From positions 1 through 26,148 of the IMG/VR virus record IMGVR_UViG_3300025108_000331: a DNA stretch of 26,148 nt, one strand, 5' to 3'. This DNA comes from a virus. Below the pieces are notes generated by a model. It searched no databases and was not told the DNA's origin. It saw nothing but the letters and a program-made list of their open reading frames with translations. Position 1 is the first letter of the stretch, and every line of letters begins with the position of its first letter. Of this stretch, positions 1 to 9,276 are shown in pieces. Position numbers and translations under genes: made by a program.

Positions 1-2
1 TT

Positions 3-98
3 AAACCTTATTTAGGTGACGCTATAATATATGCAGCTATTGTTTTAGTAAGTATAATGTTTTCTAATGTTTATCTTATAATAAAAATAAAACAATGA
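3..98 (+). CDS. C-terminal end of a small membrane protein (5' truncated)
   Basis: An open frame enters from the left edge and gives 31 residues before a TGA at 96-98. It ends in a hydrophobic stretch (roughly AIIYAAIVLVSIMF) followed by a short positively charged tail (IIKIKQ), as expected of a membrane protein's last transmembrane segment with a cytoplasmic end. The stop overlaps the next ATG as ATGA, which supports both being real and translationally coupled. The start lies outside the window, so family and length are unknown. Its position beside the structural operon would allow a lysis role such as holin or spanin, but nothing in the sequence proves that. Confidence 0.45.
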   Translation, partial: KPYLGDAIIYAAIVLVSIMFSNVYLIIKIKQ

Positions 99-250
99 GA
101 AAATTAGCAATAATAGGCGGCATAAGCCTAGCTAGCTTTGCAGCTGGCAATATGATTATGCATAAACAAAAAATCAATTTAAATCCTAACACTTTAGCTA
201 TAGCTAGTGGAGGTTTTATATTTGCTTTTGGTATTACTTATAGATTTTAA
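95..250 (+). CDS. Small two-segment membrane protein, 51 aa, unknown function
   Basis: ATG at 95 overlaps the stop of the preceding gene (ATGA) and the frame stays open for 51 codons to TAA at 248-250. The protein starts MRK and has a hydrophobic segment at about residues 4-22, a polar lysine/asparagine loop at about 24-32, and a second hydrophobic segment at about 34-49. It ends in Tyr-Arg-Phe. The positive N-terminus and two short apolar helices fit a hairpin membrane protein. Holins are often this small and have such a topology, but many phage membrane proteins do too, so the role is left open. There is no Shine-Dalgarno sequence; an A-rich stretch precedes the ATG. It converges on the structural operon. 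Confidence 0.55.
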   Translation: MRKLAIIGGISLASFAAGNMIMHKQKINLNPNTLAIASGGFIFAFGITYRF

Positions 251-260
251 AAATACAATT

Positions 261-302
261 ATGTGTGAAAACTGTCCGGGCGGATTTTGCCCATGGTGTT
301 AA
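261..302 (+). CDS. Possible 13-residue peptide with two CxxC motifs
   Basis: ATG at 261, ten bases after the preceding stop, opens a 13-codon frame ending TAA at 300-302. The peptide is MCENCPGGFCPWC: four cysteines arranged CxxC, four residues, CxxC, which is the spacing of a minimal metal knuckle or redox peptide. The start has an A-rich upstream region (aaaatacaatt) like the other genes here. The frame ends six bases before the terminator hairpin, as a last gene in a transcript would. It is very short, so chance cannot be excluded; I see the composition and position, not a known family. Confidence 0.3.
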   Translation: MCENCPGGFCPWC

Positions 303-307
303 ATAAT

Positions 308-339
308 AAAAGGGGAGGTCATTACGACTTCCCCTTTTT
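308..339. terminator. Bidirectional rho-independent terminator between convergent units
   Basis: A 13-base-pair stem (308-320 with 326-338, one G-T wobble) closes a five-base loop (attac). On the plus strand the GC-rich core is followed by five T. On the minus strand it is followed by TTTTATTATTT. It therefore can end both the plus-strand membrane-gene transcript and the minus-strand structural operon whose last gene stops at 384. Confidence 0.8.
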
Positions 340-353
340 GGTTACAGGAACTT

Positions 354-376
354 TGGGTATGGTGCCCAGTTTTTTT
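354..376 (+). terminator. Second hairpin with T-run, plus-strand orientation
   Basis: TGGGT at 354-358 pairs with GCCCA at 364-368 (one wobble), leaving a short loop, and seven T follow at 370-376. The T-run is on the plus strand only, so it would act as a back-up terminator for the rightward transcript. The stem is short, so it may be weak. Confidence 0.4.
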
Positions 377-383
377 ATTGTTC

Positions 384-3300
384 CTAATAATTTCTAGATC
401 TACCTCTTGTTTTTCTTTTACTTGAAGACCTGTATCCACCTTTTTTTCTAGACTTCTTTTTAGTTTTCTTTTTCTTTGGCGGTTTTATTTGCCATTCAGG
501 CCAACCTAATAACATAGCTATAGTTTCCCATGTTTCAGTATCTTCAGCTAACGCGGCGTCAATATTGTTCACTTTGTTGTAAACCCTATCAACAGGTAAA
601 TTAGTGGTAGCTGATATTACTTTACCTGCAGCTTCATAAGCAGGGTTATCTAAAGCAAAGCCTTTTTCATATATTTCTTTTCTACGCTCTTTGCTGTCAA
701 ACATCCAAGCTGCTTGTCTAAGTCTAGATATTTTACTACTAATAGGTGGTGAAAATTGTAATAGTTTATATATTGAATCTACATACTCAGGTCTAGGTCT
801 ATCAGATCTTTCGTATAAATCCATTAAAAAGTTTTTACCAACAGATACAGCAGCGCCACCAATACCTAAACCTCTAAGTAAAGAATCTGCCATACCGTTA
901 GCAACTCTTGTATATGCCTTTTCTTTGTCCTCATCTTTTTCTTCGTCATCACCAAATCCTAGCATTTGAACTCCAGCTTGAAGCGCGTTAAATATCAAGT
1001 TTTGTACAGCTGTGTAATATATTATTTTACTAATATTACTTTTTCTATCACCTCTGCCTGCTACTAGATCTTGATAAGCTCTTTTAGTTAATCTGCCATA
1101 CTGCATAGGCGTGTTAGCAAATGCTAATAATAATCTACCTAAAGAACTAGCTTGTTGTTGAGATATTTTATCAGGTCTACTAGACTGTTGAGACTCTTCA
1201 GCTAATTCTCTAAAATCTTGAAAAGCTTGTGCTTCAGCTTCTGCTTGAGTCATGCCTTCAGATATATAAGTGTTTATTCTGTTTCTATAAAACGTAGCGC
1301 CACCTGAAGCAATAGCAAAACTATCAGCTATTTGTGTAGGTAAAAATCCTTTCTTTAATATATAGTTTAATACCGCTCTTGCTTTATTCTTAGATGTTTT
1401 AGCAGCATCTGCTATTTCACTTTCTGATATGTTAATTTTTAAACCATTACGTCTATCAACTAAAAAGTCAGAGTTCATTAACTTTTTAAAATCAGACCAA
1501 TATTGTTTTTGATTAGCAAAAGCTTTACCAGCAGAATATATATTGTTATCATTCCAGTTGATAAAATTTATTGAAGATATTAACTGCAATACGGCTGATC
1601 TAGTATTAAAAAACATTATAGCACCAACAGATCCATTTATCCAATCAAGTAATCTATCACTTAACCTATTGCTACCTTCTATTCTGTTTTTACCAGTCTT
1701 CATTCTGGTCAACATGTTTTCTAATGCTTCTCTATATTTACTACCATAAGTAGCTTCTAGTTTATTTAAATTTTCTTTACTAAATATAGCATCAACATTT
1801 TCTTGCCATTGTTGTAGATATTTAGGTCTTTTAACATTATTTAATCCTTCAATTAAATCTGTAGTAATAGTTCCAGCTAACCAACTATCAGCTGGAGCGG
1901 GATAACCATCTTCTTTATTTATTTTAATTAATTCTTCAGCAAAAGTTTTTAGCTTTTCATTTCCTTCTATAATTTTCTTAACATCTGCTAAATCTCTTTT
2001 AGATAGTCCTGGAACTTCCATGCCTTGTAAATCCCATGTATATATACGAACTACTTGCTCATTAGTAAATCCATCAAAAGCTTCTTTTTGTAAATCTTTA
2101 GGTACATCTAAGTTTTTCTTTAAAGCTTCAAAATCTGCCATTAATTGTACTCTTGCGGCAGCTAAACTATCCATTGCTTTAGAAAAAGGATTAAACAAGT
2201 TGTCTTTAAAAAACTTCATTTGAACATCTCCAATTTTACCTTTACCTAGCAGTGGATATATAAGACCTAACATATCTTCAGCAGAATAAGGGATCCAAAA
2301 CTTACCCTTACCTTTTGAAGAACCTATTTGCTTTGCTCTAGCTTCTGAGTAAGTTTTTTCAGCACCTATACCTTTAGTTTCTTCTATTATTTTATTAAAG
2401 TCTTCGCTCAAGCTTTTGCTAAATTTAACTCTTGCTTGTTGTACTTTAGACTTAACATCTAACACTGACATTGCTTTTTTAACTGCAGATACGTTAGCCA
2501 GTGCATCATCAGCAAAATAAAAATCATTATAACCTTCAGCTGCTTTTCCAACTAACCATTGAGCTTTAGCTTCACCTGTTGAATTACCTAAACCAGTTAT
2601 ATTTTTTAATGGTATATTTAATCCTACACTATCTAAAAATTCTTTAATAGCTACTTGAGCTTCAGGTGCTCTAGCAGTTAAAACAAAAACATCTTCTGTT
2701 CCTCTAGCTGCTTGTATTTTTTTAGCAACTTCCAACAATGGACCAGGCTTGCCTTTAGTAACTTTATTAAATTCAGAAAAATCAAACTCATATCCTTGAT
2801 CTAACAACTCTTTACCTTGTTTAGCAAACTCTTCAGCATTTAACTTACCTTTAGTTCCATCGGGAGCTGTAAATAAAACATCTGACTTGGTAGTTGCTAA
2901 TGTATCATCAAAGTCAAATACTCTAATTTTTTTAATAGGTTGATCTAATGAATTAGCTAAATCTAAAGCTTTATCTGTTTTACTAAACTGCTTAAGCATA
3001 TCGTCATTAGTCATATCTTTATCGGCTATAACTTGACTATTATTTGCTTCTTGCTTGTTAGCTTTTATAGCTGCTTGCTCATCTTGATAAGCTTGTTTTA
3101 AATCTTTACCTTTAACTGACTTTTTAAATGAAGTAACATTACCTTCTTTATCAAACTGAGGAGTGTATACAGTCATCTCAAAAGGAAATTTACCGTAAGT
3201 AGTAGGGTTATAATACCTATCAAATCTACTTGTAGAATTTTGAGGTATACTAGATTTATATCTTATATTAACAGCCTTATCCATTAAGTCAGGTATGACA

Positions 3301-6300
3301 CTAGTACTAGAATCTTTAAACTTTTGTTTTAATTCAGCTTCGGTAATATCACCATTGACAAACTGAACCAAGTAATTTTGCATAACCTTAACGGGTGGAT
3401 TATGTTCGTAAGTATAATCTGAAGGTTTTTTACTTTCACTTAAGGCTATGCTATCTATATAATATGCAGATCTAAGTATTGCTGTCATATCACCTACAGT
3501 TGCAGCTAAAAACATACCAAGATCATTAGTGGTTACATCTGCTTTAGTTCCCTTATTTTCTTTATACCACTTTAACAGTCTTATAATGGCATCTTGATTA
3601 CTAGTGGCATCATTGTAACTATTAATTAAGCTTTCGGTACTTAATTTACCATCTTTTAAAAACTCTTCTAAGTATTTCTTTTTAGCATCTGTAGATTGAG
3701 GAGCTGTAACAGGTTTTAATATTTTATTATTATAAAGTATATTATATCCTCTAGCTTTTGCTTTTATAGTTAGTTTATTTTCAGTGTCAAAAGGTTTTAA
3801 TAAAACATTAAAAAACTCTTTTTTATCATTGAATAACCCAAATCTTAAACCAGATTTTCTACCAGACTTCTTACCTTCAACTAGTTTCCATACACCATCA
3901 ACTTGTTTCCACGCGTGATTAGGTAATCCACCTATTTTAGCGGCGGAAGTAAAAGTCTTTTCAAAATGCTGAATAACATATTGAAAAAACTCAGCATCAT
4001 TATTAAACTCTTGCTGTAAGTCTCCAAAATACTCACTCATTAAACTTAAATAACCTAGTATTTGATCTTCTTTTCTAAAGTTTATACCTTCTTTACTTAT
4101 ACCTAAGTTTTCTTTTATTGAATCTACATCTGTTTGCTCGTCAAAAGATCTGTGTAAATATTCGTTAAGCTGGAATTTATCAGGTTTCTTACTATCGTAT
4201 AATGTTTTAGGCGCTTGATTAACTATATCTTTCCAAGAGTTTATTATATCTATTCTTAAACCAAGTGGTTCTGTACCTTTTTTATTATATAAAAATGTAT
4301 CATAAGCTAATCTAAAAGCTGTATCAGGAGTAATGCCTTTAGTAGATAACAATTCTATAAACATCGGTAGGTTGGCTAAGTATTGCTCTTGTCTACCTGG
4401 TTTTTTACCTAATTCTTTAAACGTTTTACCTAAATTTTCAGCAGCAAATAGTTTTTCTTTTGTACTTTTACTAAATAACTGGGGTGGTATACCATCTCTA
4501 AGAGTTTTTAACGACTCTATTGCTTCACCATCTTGTATTAATTGTTCTCTAATTTCTTGACTAGATATTACTTGATCAAAGTTTCTTACAAAACCTTTTA
4601 GTATATCACTTACACCACCTTTACTAGCTACGACTTTCTGGTTCCAATTAGCTTGATCTTTACCTGTTATACCAAACGCTTGTTTAAATTCAACATCTGA
4701 TATATTAGGTTTTTTAATTTGAATTTTTAAACCTGGCCCTGTTTTAGCTCTTACACTACGCTTATTGTAAAACTTTTCAAGCAACTTATTTACGACACCT
4801 GTAGCTTTAAATTCTGATGTATAACCTTCAATTAAAGAACTTTTAGCTGTGTCTATATTGGAGTTTATAAACTTCTGTATTGCAAGCATTTCAGCTTTAT
4901 TAAGATCTTTGTTTTGAGATATTTTTTTAAATATAGATTTACCTATTTCCTCATCTCTACCTATCATCATAGATACTTCTTCAAGAGCTGTACCTTTTAG
5001 TTGCTTTAAGTTTTTTGCTTTTGATGATTTAGCTTTTGCTCTAATAGATTTAACTACTTTGTCTACGTCATATACTTTAGGTATTTTTTCTCTAACCTTA
5101 ACTCCTTTTCTTTCGTCTTGTCTTATTTCTCTTTCTGATCTAACATCTCTTGATATTTCTTCTTCAGCTGCTATCTGTTTTGTATCTTCTGTTATTCTAG
5201 TTGTTTGATCTTCTGTAGATTTAACACCTAGTCTACTTGCTAATGAATTAAGTCTTTGCATGCCAGTATTAGCCATGTATCTATCAAACTCAGCTCTTTC
5301 TGGATCAAACTTTTCAGCTATACCTGCTAGTTCACTTTTAGCACTATCTATGTAAGATCTTCTAGTAAGCCCAGCTTCTTCTCTAATGTTTTGTGGTATA
5401 CCACTAAAAAACTTAGCAGCTGCTCTATTAGCAACTTTATCTATCATTGTTTGTACCTGTGCATCTTCAACGCCTGGCACTTCTACCTTTTGAGTTCTAG
5501 ATAATTTTCTATCAGAAACTTCTGCTTCTTCTACACCTAACTCAGATATAGCTTCACTAAGTTTACCTTCTTTAATACTTTTATTATACTCTCTTAAAAA
5601 GTTGTATACATCTCTACCTGTTTCAAACTTGATCTTAGCAAATCCTGCCTTACGCAGTATAGGAGTGAAAAAGTCTTTTAGTTTGGTAAATATATTTTCA
5701 TCGTAAGCTATTTCATTTTTAGCTATAGCATCAGAAAATAAAGTTAATGCTTCATCAGGGTTTTTTGTTAAGTAATCATCTGAGTATAATCTATTACCTT
5801 TTTCATCTACTGCTTGTAACTTACTATCAAGTACGCTTAATTGCTCTTTATTTAATTGATTTCTAAAATCTTGAACTAACTTAGCAGCATTTTTACCTTT
5901 TAATTCTTTATTGAGTATTCCGTGCAACAACTCATGACTACCAACGGATACAGCACCTGTTTCTTGAGCAACTTCTTTATTTATATATATAGTATCTCCT
6001 TGTATAAAACCATCTGACTCAGCAGCTTCATCACCAAATCTATCTTTAAATTCTTTTTTAGAATCTATAGCTTCTGTTTTTAAACCAAATTTTTTACCCT
6101 CTGATTTTGCAAACTTAACACTTTCTTCTACTTGAGTTTTCCTGTCTTTTCCTACTATTTCAGATAATCTAGTGTCTATTTCTTTGACTCTATTTTGTTT
6201 ATCTAATGTTAAACTTTTTTCATTAACTGATTTTATTTCACCATCTAAAACTTCTTTTTCTTTTAACAATGAAACAACCTCAACTTCAGACTCACTTTTT

Positions 6301-7604
6301 AAATTTGCTCTTTTAGCTTTATTAGTAGCAGATTGTGTAGCTCTAAAATTCTTTTTAATAGCTTCTCCTTGTTCAGGTGTTAATTTAGCTGCTTTAACTC
6401 GAGTATCTACTTGTTCATCTAGTATTTTAGTTGAACTTTTTATTTGAGATATATTAAGATCGGCTTCAGTTACTTCTGTAGATGGATCAAAAGCTTCAAC
6501 TAGATTATTATATTCAGTATTTTTTAGTTGGTTATTGATTTTTACCCTGTCTATATTAGTATTAATATTCAATACTTGATTAGCCATAGATACAGGAGCA
6601 CTACCTAAACCGGCAAAAGCTTCAAAACCTATCTCAGCTACGTCCATTTCTTGACCAGCAACAGTTCTACCAGCTACTTCACCTAAACCACCTCCAGCTA
6701 TTTCTATAGCACCAGCAGTTCCAGCAGCTACCGCAGGCGCAGCTCTAAATCCTTTAGAAGCTATTTTACCACCTACACCTTTTGCTAGCCCCATAGTAGC
6801 AGCTTCAACAGCTCCGATAGCTAAACCTCTTCCACCTGCTTTTCTTCTTAGTTCACTTAACTTTTCTTCATTATTTAATATAGCTCTAACGTTTTCAGCG
6901 GTTAAATCACCTCCAACTTCTTCTTGTAATAATTCTGCAAATGTTAATCCAGTTTCCATAGCTGTCATACTACCAGTCATCAAACCTGTTACAGCGCCAG
7001 GTATGGCGCCTACGCCAAATCCAGCTAACCCAACGCCAGCTCCAACACCTGCTCCAGCAGTACCAGCAGCAGCCACTTGTTCTGAAGTTAAGAAAGAATT
7101 AACTTGACTAGATATAGAACTAACTAGCATAGAAGATAATGTAGATGGATTCATTGCAGCGCCTTTTATAAAGCCCCACCAGCCTCCTCCTTCTTCTTCA
7201 TATATCTTATTAAAAGCCTTCATTTCATCAGACTCCATATCTTTTTTAGCTAAATTTTTATTAGCTTCTACAAACTTTAAAACTTCTTCATCAGTTGCTT
7301 CATTGCCTTCGTAAAATATGTCTAAACTAGGATCTACAGTTTTAGCTTGTTCAACGCCTTGAGTCCAAGCTCTAGCTATATCTCCAAAAAAATCTGTAAC
7401 TTCGTTTTTACCAAATATTCTTTCTATAGCTGTATCTTTTTCACCTGATTCTCTTTCTTTAACCGGTTCAATATCTTCTACAATCTCAAAACCTTCTAAT
7501 ATATTATTAGACAACTCAGGTTGTTCAAGTTCAACTTGAGCTGGCTCAGCTTGTTGAGGCTCTTCTACTATTTCAAATCCTTCTAAAATATTTTCTTCGT
7601 TCAT
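384..7604 (-). CDS. Giant polyvalent virion protein: zincin peptidase, HAD phosphatase, basic tail
   Basis: This 2406-residue protein is probably packed in the head and ejected with the DNA. In order it has: an acidic N-terminus with the motif NILEGFEIVE twice (residues 5-14 and 34-43); Gly/Ala-rich hydrophobic stretches at about 170-215 and 255-345; a zinc-peptidase signature HELLH at 557-561 with a candidate third ligand Glu618; charged helical regions; an EHNPPV motif at 1400-1405; a HAD domain with DFDDT at 1564-1568, the motif-II threonine at 1643 in VLTAR, and the DD of motif IV at 1699-1700; a helical region with LPTQIADSFAIASGG near 2080; and a 32-residue Lys/Arg-rich tail at 2375-2406. 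ATG at 7604 follows an AT-rich leader, three bases from the preceding gene. Such fusions are known among phage polyvalent proteins. The domain calls are from motifs; the ejection role is inference from position, size and composition. Confidence 0.8.
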   Translation of the reverse strand: MNEENILEGFEIVEEPQQAEPAQVELEQPELSNNILEGFEIVEDIEPVKERESGEKDTAIERIFGKNEVTDFFGDIARAWTQGVEQAKTVDPSLDIFYEGNEATDEEVLKFVEANKNLAKKDMESDEMKAFNKIYEEEGGGWWGFIKGAAMNPSTLSSMLVSSISSQVNSFLTSEQVAAAGTAGAGVGAGVGLAGFGVGAIPGAVTGLMTGSMTAMETGLTFAELLQEEVGGDLTAENVRAILNNEEKLSELRRKAGGRGLAIGAVEAATMGLAKGVGGKIASKGFRAAPAVAAGTAGAIEIAGGGLGEVAGRTVAGQEMDVAEIGFEAFAGLGSAPVSMANQVLNINTNIDRVKINNQLKNTEYNNLVEAFDPSTEVTEADLNISQIKSSTKILDEQVDTRVKAAKLTPEQGEAIKKNFRATQSATNKAKRANLKSESEVEVVSLLKEKEVLDGEIKSVNEKSLTLDKQNRVKEIDTRLSEIVGKDRKTQVEESVKFAKSEGKKFGLKTEAIDSKKEFKDRFGDEAAESDGFIQGDTIYINKEVAQETGAVSVGSHELLHGILNKELKGKNAAKLVQDFRNQLNKEQLSVLDSKLQAVDEKGNRLYSDDYLTKNPDEALTLFSDAIAKNEIAYDENIFTKLKDFFTPILRKAGFAKIKFETGRDVYNFLREYNKSIKEGKLSEAISELGVEEAEVSDRKLSRTQKVEVPGVEDAQVQTMIDKVANRAAAKFFSGIPQNIREEAGLTRRSYIDSAKSELAGIAEKFDPERAEFDRYMANTGMQRLNSLASRLGVKSTEDQTTRITEDTKQIAAEEEISRDVRSEREIRQDERKGVKVREKIPKVYDVDKVVKSIRAKAKSSKAKNLKQLKGTALEEVSMMIGRDEEIGKSIFKKISQNKDLNKAEMLAIQKFINSNIDTAKSSLIEGYTSEFKATGVVNKLLEKFYNKRSVRAKTGPGLKIQIKKPNISDVEFKQAFGITGKDQANWNQKVVASKGGVSDILKGFVRNFDQVISSQEIREQLIQDGEAIESLKTLRDGIPPQLFSKSTKEKLFAAENLGKTFKELGKKPGRQEQYLANLPMFIELLSTKGITPDTAFRLAYDTFLYNKKGTEPLGLRIDIINSWKDIVNQAPKTLYDSKKPDKFQLNEYLHRSFDEQTDVDSIKENLGISKEGINFRKEDQILGYLSLMSEYFGDLQQEFNNDAEFFQYVIQHFEKTFTSAAKIGGLPNHAWKQVDGVWKLVEGKKSGRKSGLRFGLFNDKKEFFNVLLKPFDTENKLTIKAKARGYNILYNNKILKPVTAPQSTDAKKKYLEEFLKDGKLSTESLINSYNDATSNQDAIIRLLKWYKENKGTKADVTTNDLGMFLAATVGDMTAILRSAYYIDSIALSESKKPSDYTYEHNPPVKVMQNYLVQFVNGDITEAELKQKFKDSSTSVIPDLMDKAVNIRYKSSIPQNSTSRFDRYYNPTTYGKFPFEMTVYTPQFDKEGNVTSFKKSVKGKDLKQAYQDEQAAIKANKQEANNSQVIADKDMTNDDMLKQFSKTDKALDLANSLDQPIKKIRVFDFDDTLATTKSDVLFTAPDGTKGKLNAEEFAKQGKELLDQGYEFDFSEFNKVTKGKPGPLLEVAKKIQAARGTEDVFVLTARAPEAQVAIKEFLDSVGLNIPLKNITGLGNSTGEAKAQWLVGKAAEGYNDFYFADDALANVSAVKKAMSVLDVKSKVQQARVKFSKSLSEDFNKIIEETKGIGAEKTYSEARAKQIGSSKGKGKFWIPYSAEDMLGLIYPLLGKGKIGDVQMKFFKDNLFNPFSKAMDSLAAARVQLMADFEALKKNLDVPKDLQKEAFDGFTNEQVVRIYTWDLQGMEVPGLSKRDLADVKKIIEGNEKLKTFAEELIKINKEDGYPAPADSWLAGTITTDLIEGLNNVKRPKYLQQWQENVDAIFSKENLNKLEATYGSKYREALENMLTRMKTGKNRIEGSNRLSDRLLDWINGSVGAIMFFNTRSAVLQLISSINFINWNDNNIYSAGKAFANQKQYWSDFKKLMNSDFLVDRRNGLKINISESEIADAAKTSKNKARAVLNYILKKGFLPTQIADSFAIASGGATFYRNRINTYISEGMTQAEAEAQAFQDFRELAEESQQSSRPDKISQQQASSLGRLLLAFANTPMQYGRLTKRAYQDLVAGRGDRKSNISKIIYYTAVQNLIFNALQAGVQMLGFGDDEEKDEDKEKAYTRVANGMADSLLRGLGIGGAAVSVGKNFLMDLYERSDRPRPEYVDSIYKLLQFSPPISSKISRLRQAAWMFDSKERRKEIYEKGFALDNPAYEAAGKVISATTNLPVDRVYNKVNNIDAALAEDTETWETIAMLLGWPEWQIKPPKKKKTKKKSRKKGGYRSSSKRKTRGRSRNY

Positions 7605-7607
7605 ATT

Positions 7608-9266
7608 TTATTTTTTAGGCTTTCTAATTTTAACGCCTTGTATAGTTATTTCTTCACCTGGTTTTAGTGCCATTAATTTTTTCTTTTCTGCTTCTGTTAT
7701 TTTTGACTGATCTATACTAGCTAAACCTTGTTTCTGCGGCGAAGGCTTAGGAGTAGTTTGTGTAGCTTTTGCAGGGTACTTTTTCTTTAGCTGCTCTATA
7801 GTTGCATCGTTTAATCCTTTACCTATAGCGAATATTTCTACAACATCTTCAGCATTAGAAGTTTCTTTGTATACATTAGGATTTACATTGCCTTCTTCGT
7901 CTACTATGTAATATATTCTGTCGTCTTTTAATAAATCAGCATCTTTAAAATCTTCATCTTCAGCTAGAATTTGTGCTTTAGTTTTGTAGTCTTTTAATCC
8001 TCCACTATAAAATTCATACCTATTTATTACCTCTTGTGGTTTACCGACATATTGACCAGCTTCTAGAGTCATAGCTTCATAGTCATCTCCATAAGTAGCT
8101 ATTTGCTCTTTAGTCTCTAATCTTAATACATTTTCTTTAGAAGTTTTAGATGTTTTAGACGTAGAAGGTTGGTATTTTCTTCTACCTATTATAACTTCTA
8201 TACCATCTGCAGCAGCATTGTCATCTAAAGATTTATTAGCTAAAAATAAAGCAGCTTCATCTCTTTGTTTTTGAGTCATTGCTTTTATTTGATCAGAAGT
8301 AGCATTAGGTGGAAACACCATCCAGTCTGTATCTTTGTTCATCATATCAGCCCAAACACTTTTCATACGAGTATCATCGTCTAATATTCCTTTAAATTGA
8401 TTAGATTTAACCATTGACTGTGCAGCTTTTTGCCTTTGCTCCATGGTCATCGACTTTGTAGTAACCTCTTGATCACCTACTATTTTAGTATTAAATGTAA
8501 CTAGATCAGCATTGTCTTTACCTCCAGGTTTTACAGTATTATCATAAACACCTTTTAATGACTCAGATAAATCAGGCACTGTTTCAAAATATTTTATACC
8601 ACTATTTTCTAGTTGCAATAATTCATTTACATTTACCATGGCTGGTTCTTTACCATCACTACCTGGTCTAAATAAAACCAACTCTCCATCGTTGTCAACC
8701 AACTTTACATTACCCCCTTGTTGTAGCTCTAATAACACTTCCTGTTGAGCAGTCGGCACTCTAGAACTAATAGCACCTGGTTGGCCTGGCGGTATTTTTA
8801 ATGCTTCAGCTAAAGCTTTTGTTTGAGCCATTATAGGTATAACAGCATCTTTAAATTGAGTTACTTGATTATTTAAATACGACAAAGCTCTATTGCCTTC
8901 CATTTGAGGAACTGTACCATCTTTAATACCTTGTTTTATTTTAAAATACTTTTCAGTTTGAGAGTCAAAAAACTCATTCATGCTTTTATCAAAAGTTCCA
9001 TAACCAGTTTCTTTTATACCAGCCACTTTATCAAACATTAATTGTTGTTCTTTGTTTTGTTCAGCAAATAGCTTTTCTTGCTTGGCTCTTTCTAACTTAT
9101 TATTAGCAATTACAGACGCTAACATTTGGTCCATTTCTTGAGCCACGCTAGGTCTACTAGATAAATAAGCATTAAACTGCTGATTAGTTATTAATTGTGG
9201 ATTTTCATAAGAACCACCTCTGCTTCTACCACCGCCGTATCTAACTCCTTTATATGTTTTTGCCAT
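7608..9266 (-). CDS. Putative internal virion protein, 552 aa
   Basis: I do not recognise a named family. The N-terminus is Gly/Arg/Ser-rich (GGGRSRGGS near residues 11-19). It is followed by a long charged, Gln-rich helical region to about residue 165 that could form coiled coils, then a mixed alpha/beta part including a segment rich in Asp and Gly (around 195-205). The end is basic (VKIRKPKK). There is no signal peptide or clear membrane helix. It lies between a coiled-coil virion protein and the 2406-residue polyvalent protein, separated by 10 and 3 bases, so co-expression is expected. Podoviruses commonly place several internal core or ejection proteins at this position, and that is the basis for the role. 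ATG at 9266 has an A/T-rich leader without a Shine-Dalgarno sequence. Confidence 0.65.
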   Translation of the reverse strand: MAKTYKGVRYGGGRSRGGSYENPQLITNQQFNAYLSSRPSVAQEMDQMLASVIANNKLERAKQEKLFAEQNKEQQLMFDKVAGIKETGYGTFDKSMNEFFDSQTEKYFKIKQGIKDGTVPQMEGNRALSYLNNQVTQFKDAVIPIMAQTKALAEALKIPPGQPGAISSRVPTAQQEVLLELQQGGNVKLVDNDGELVLFRPGSDGKEPAMVNVNELLQLENSGIKYFETVPDLSESLKGVYDNTVKPGGKDNADLVTFNTKIVGDQEVTTKSMTMEQRQKAAQSMVKSNQFKGILDDDTRMKSVWADMMNKDTDWMVFPPNATSDQIKAMTQKQRDEAALFLANKSLDDNAAADGIEVIIGRRKYQPSTSKTSKTSKENVLRLETKEQIATYGDDYEAMTLEAGQYVGKPQEVINRYEFYSGGLKDYKTKAQILAEDEDFKDADLLKDDRIYYIVDEEGNVNPNVYKETSNAEDVVEIFAIGKGLNDATIEQLKKKYPAKATQTTPKPSPQKQGLASIDQSKITEAEKKKLMALKPGEEITIQGVKIRKPKK

Positions 9267-9276
9267 AATTTATATT

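Noticed and set aside
293-397. A 34-codon plus-strand ORF (starting MVLNNKRGG) running across both hairpins and 14 bases into the end of the giant gene.
   Set aside because: It spans two convincing terminator structures and its start overlaps the 13-codon ORF in another frame. The open frame is easily explained by chance in 105 bases. It would deserve a second look only if related phages conserve it.
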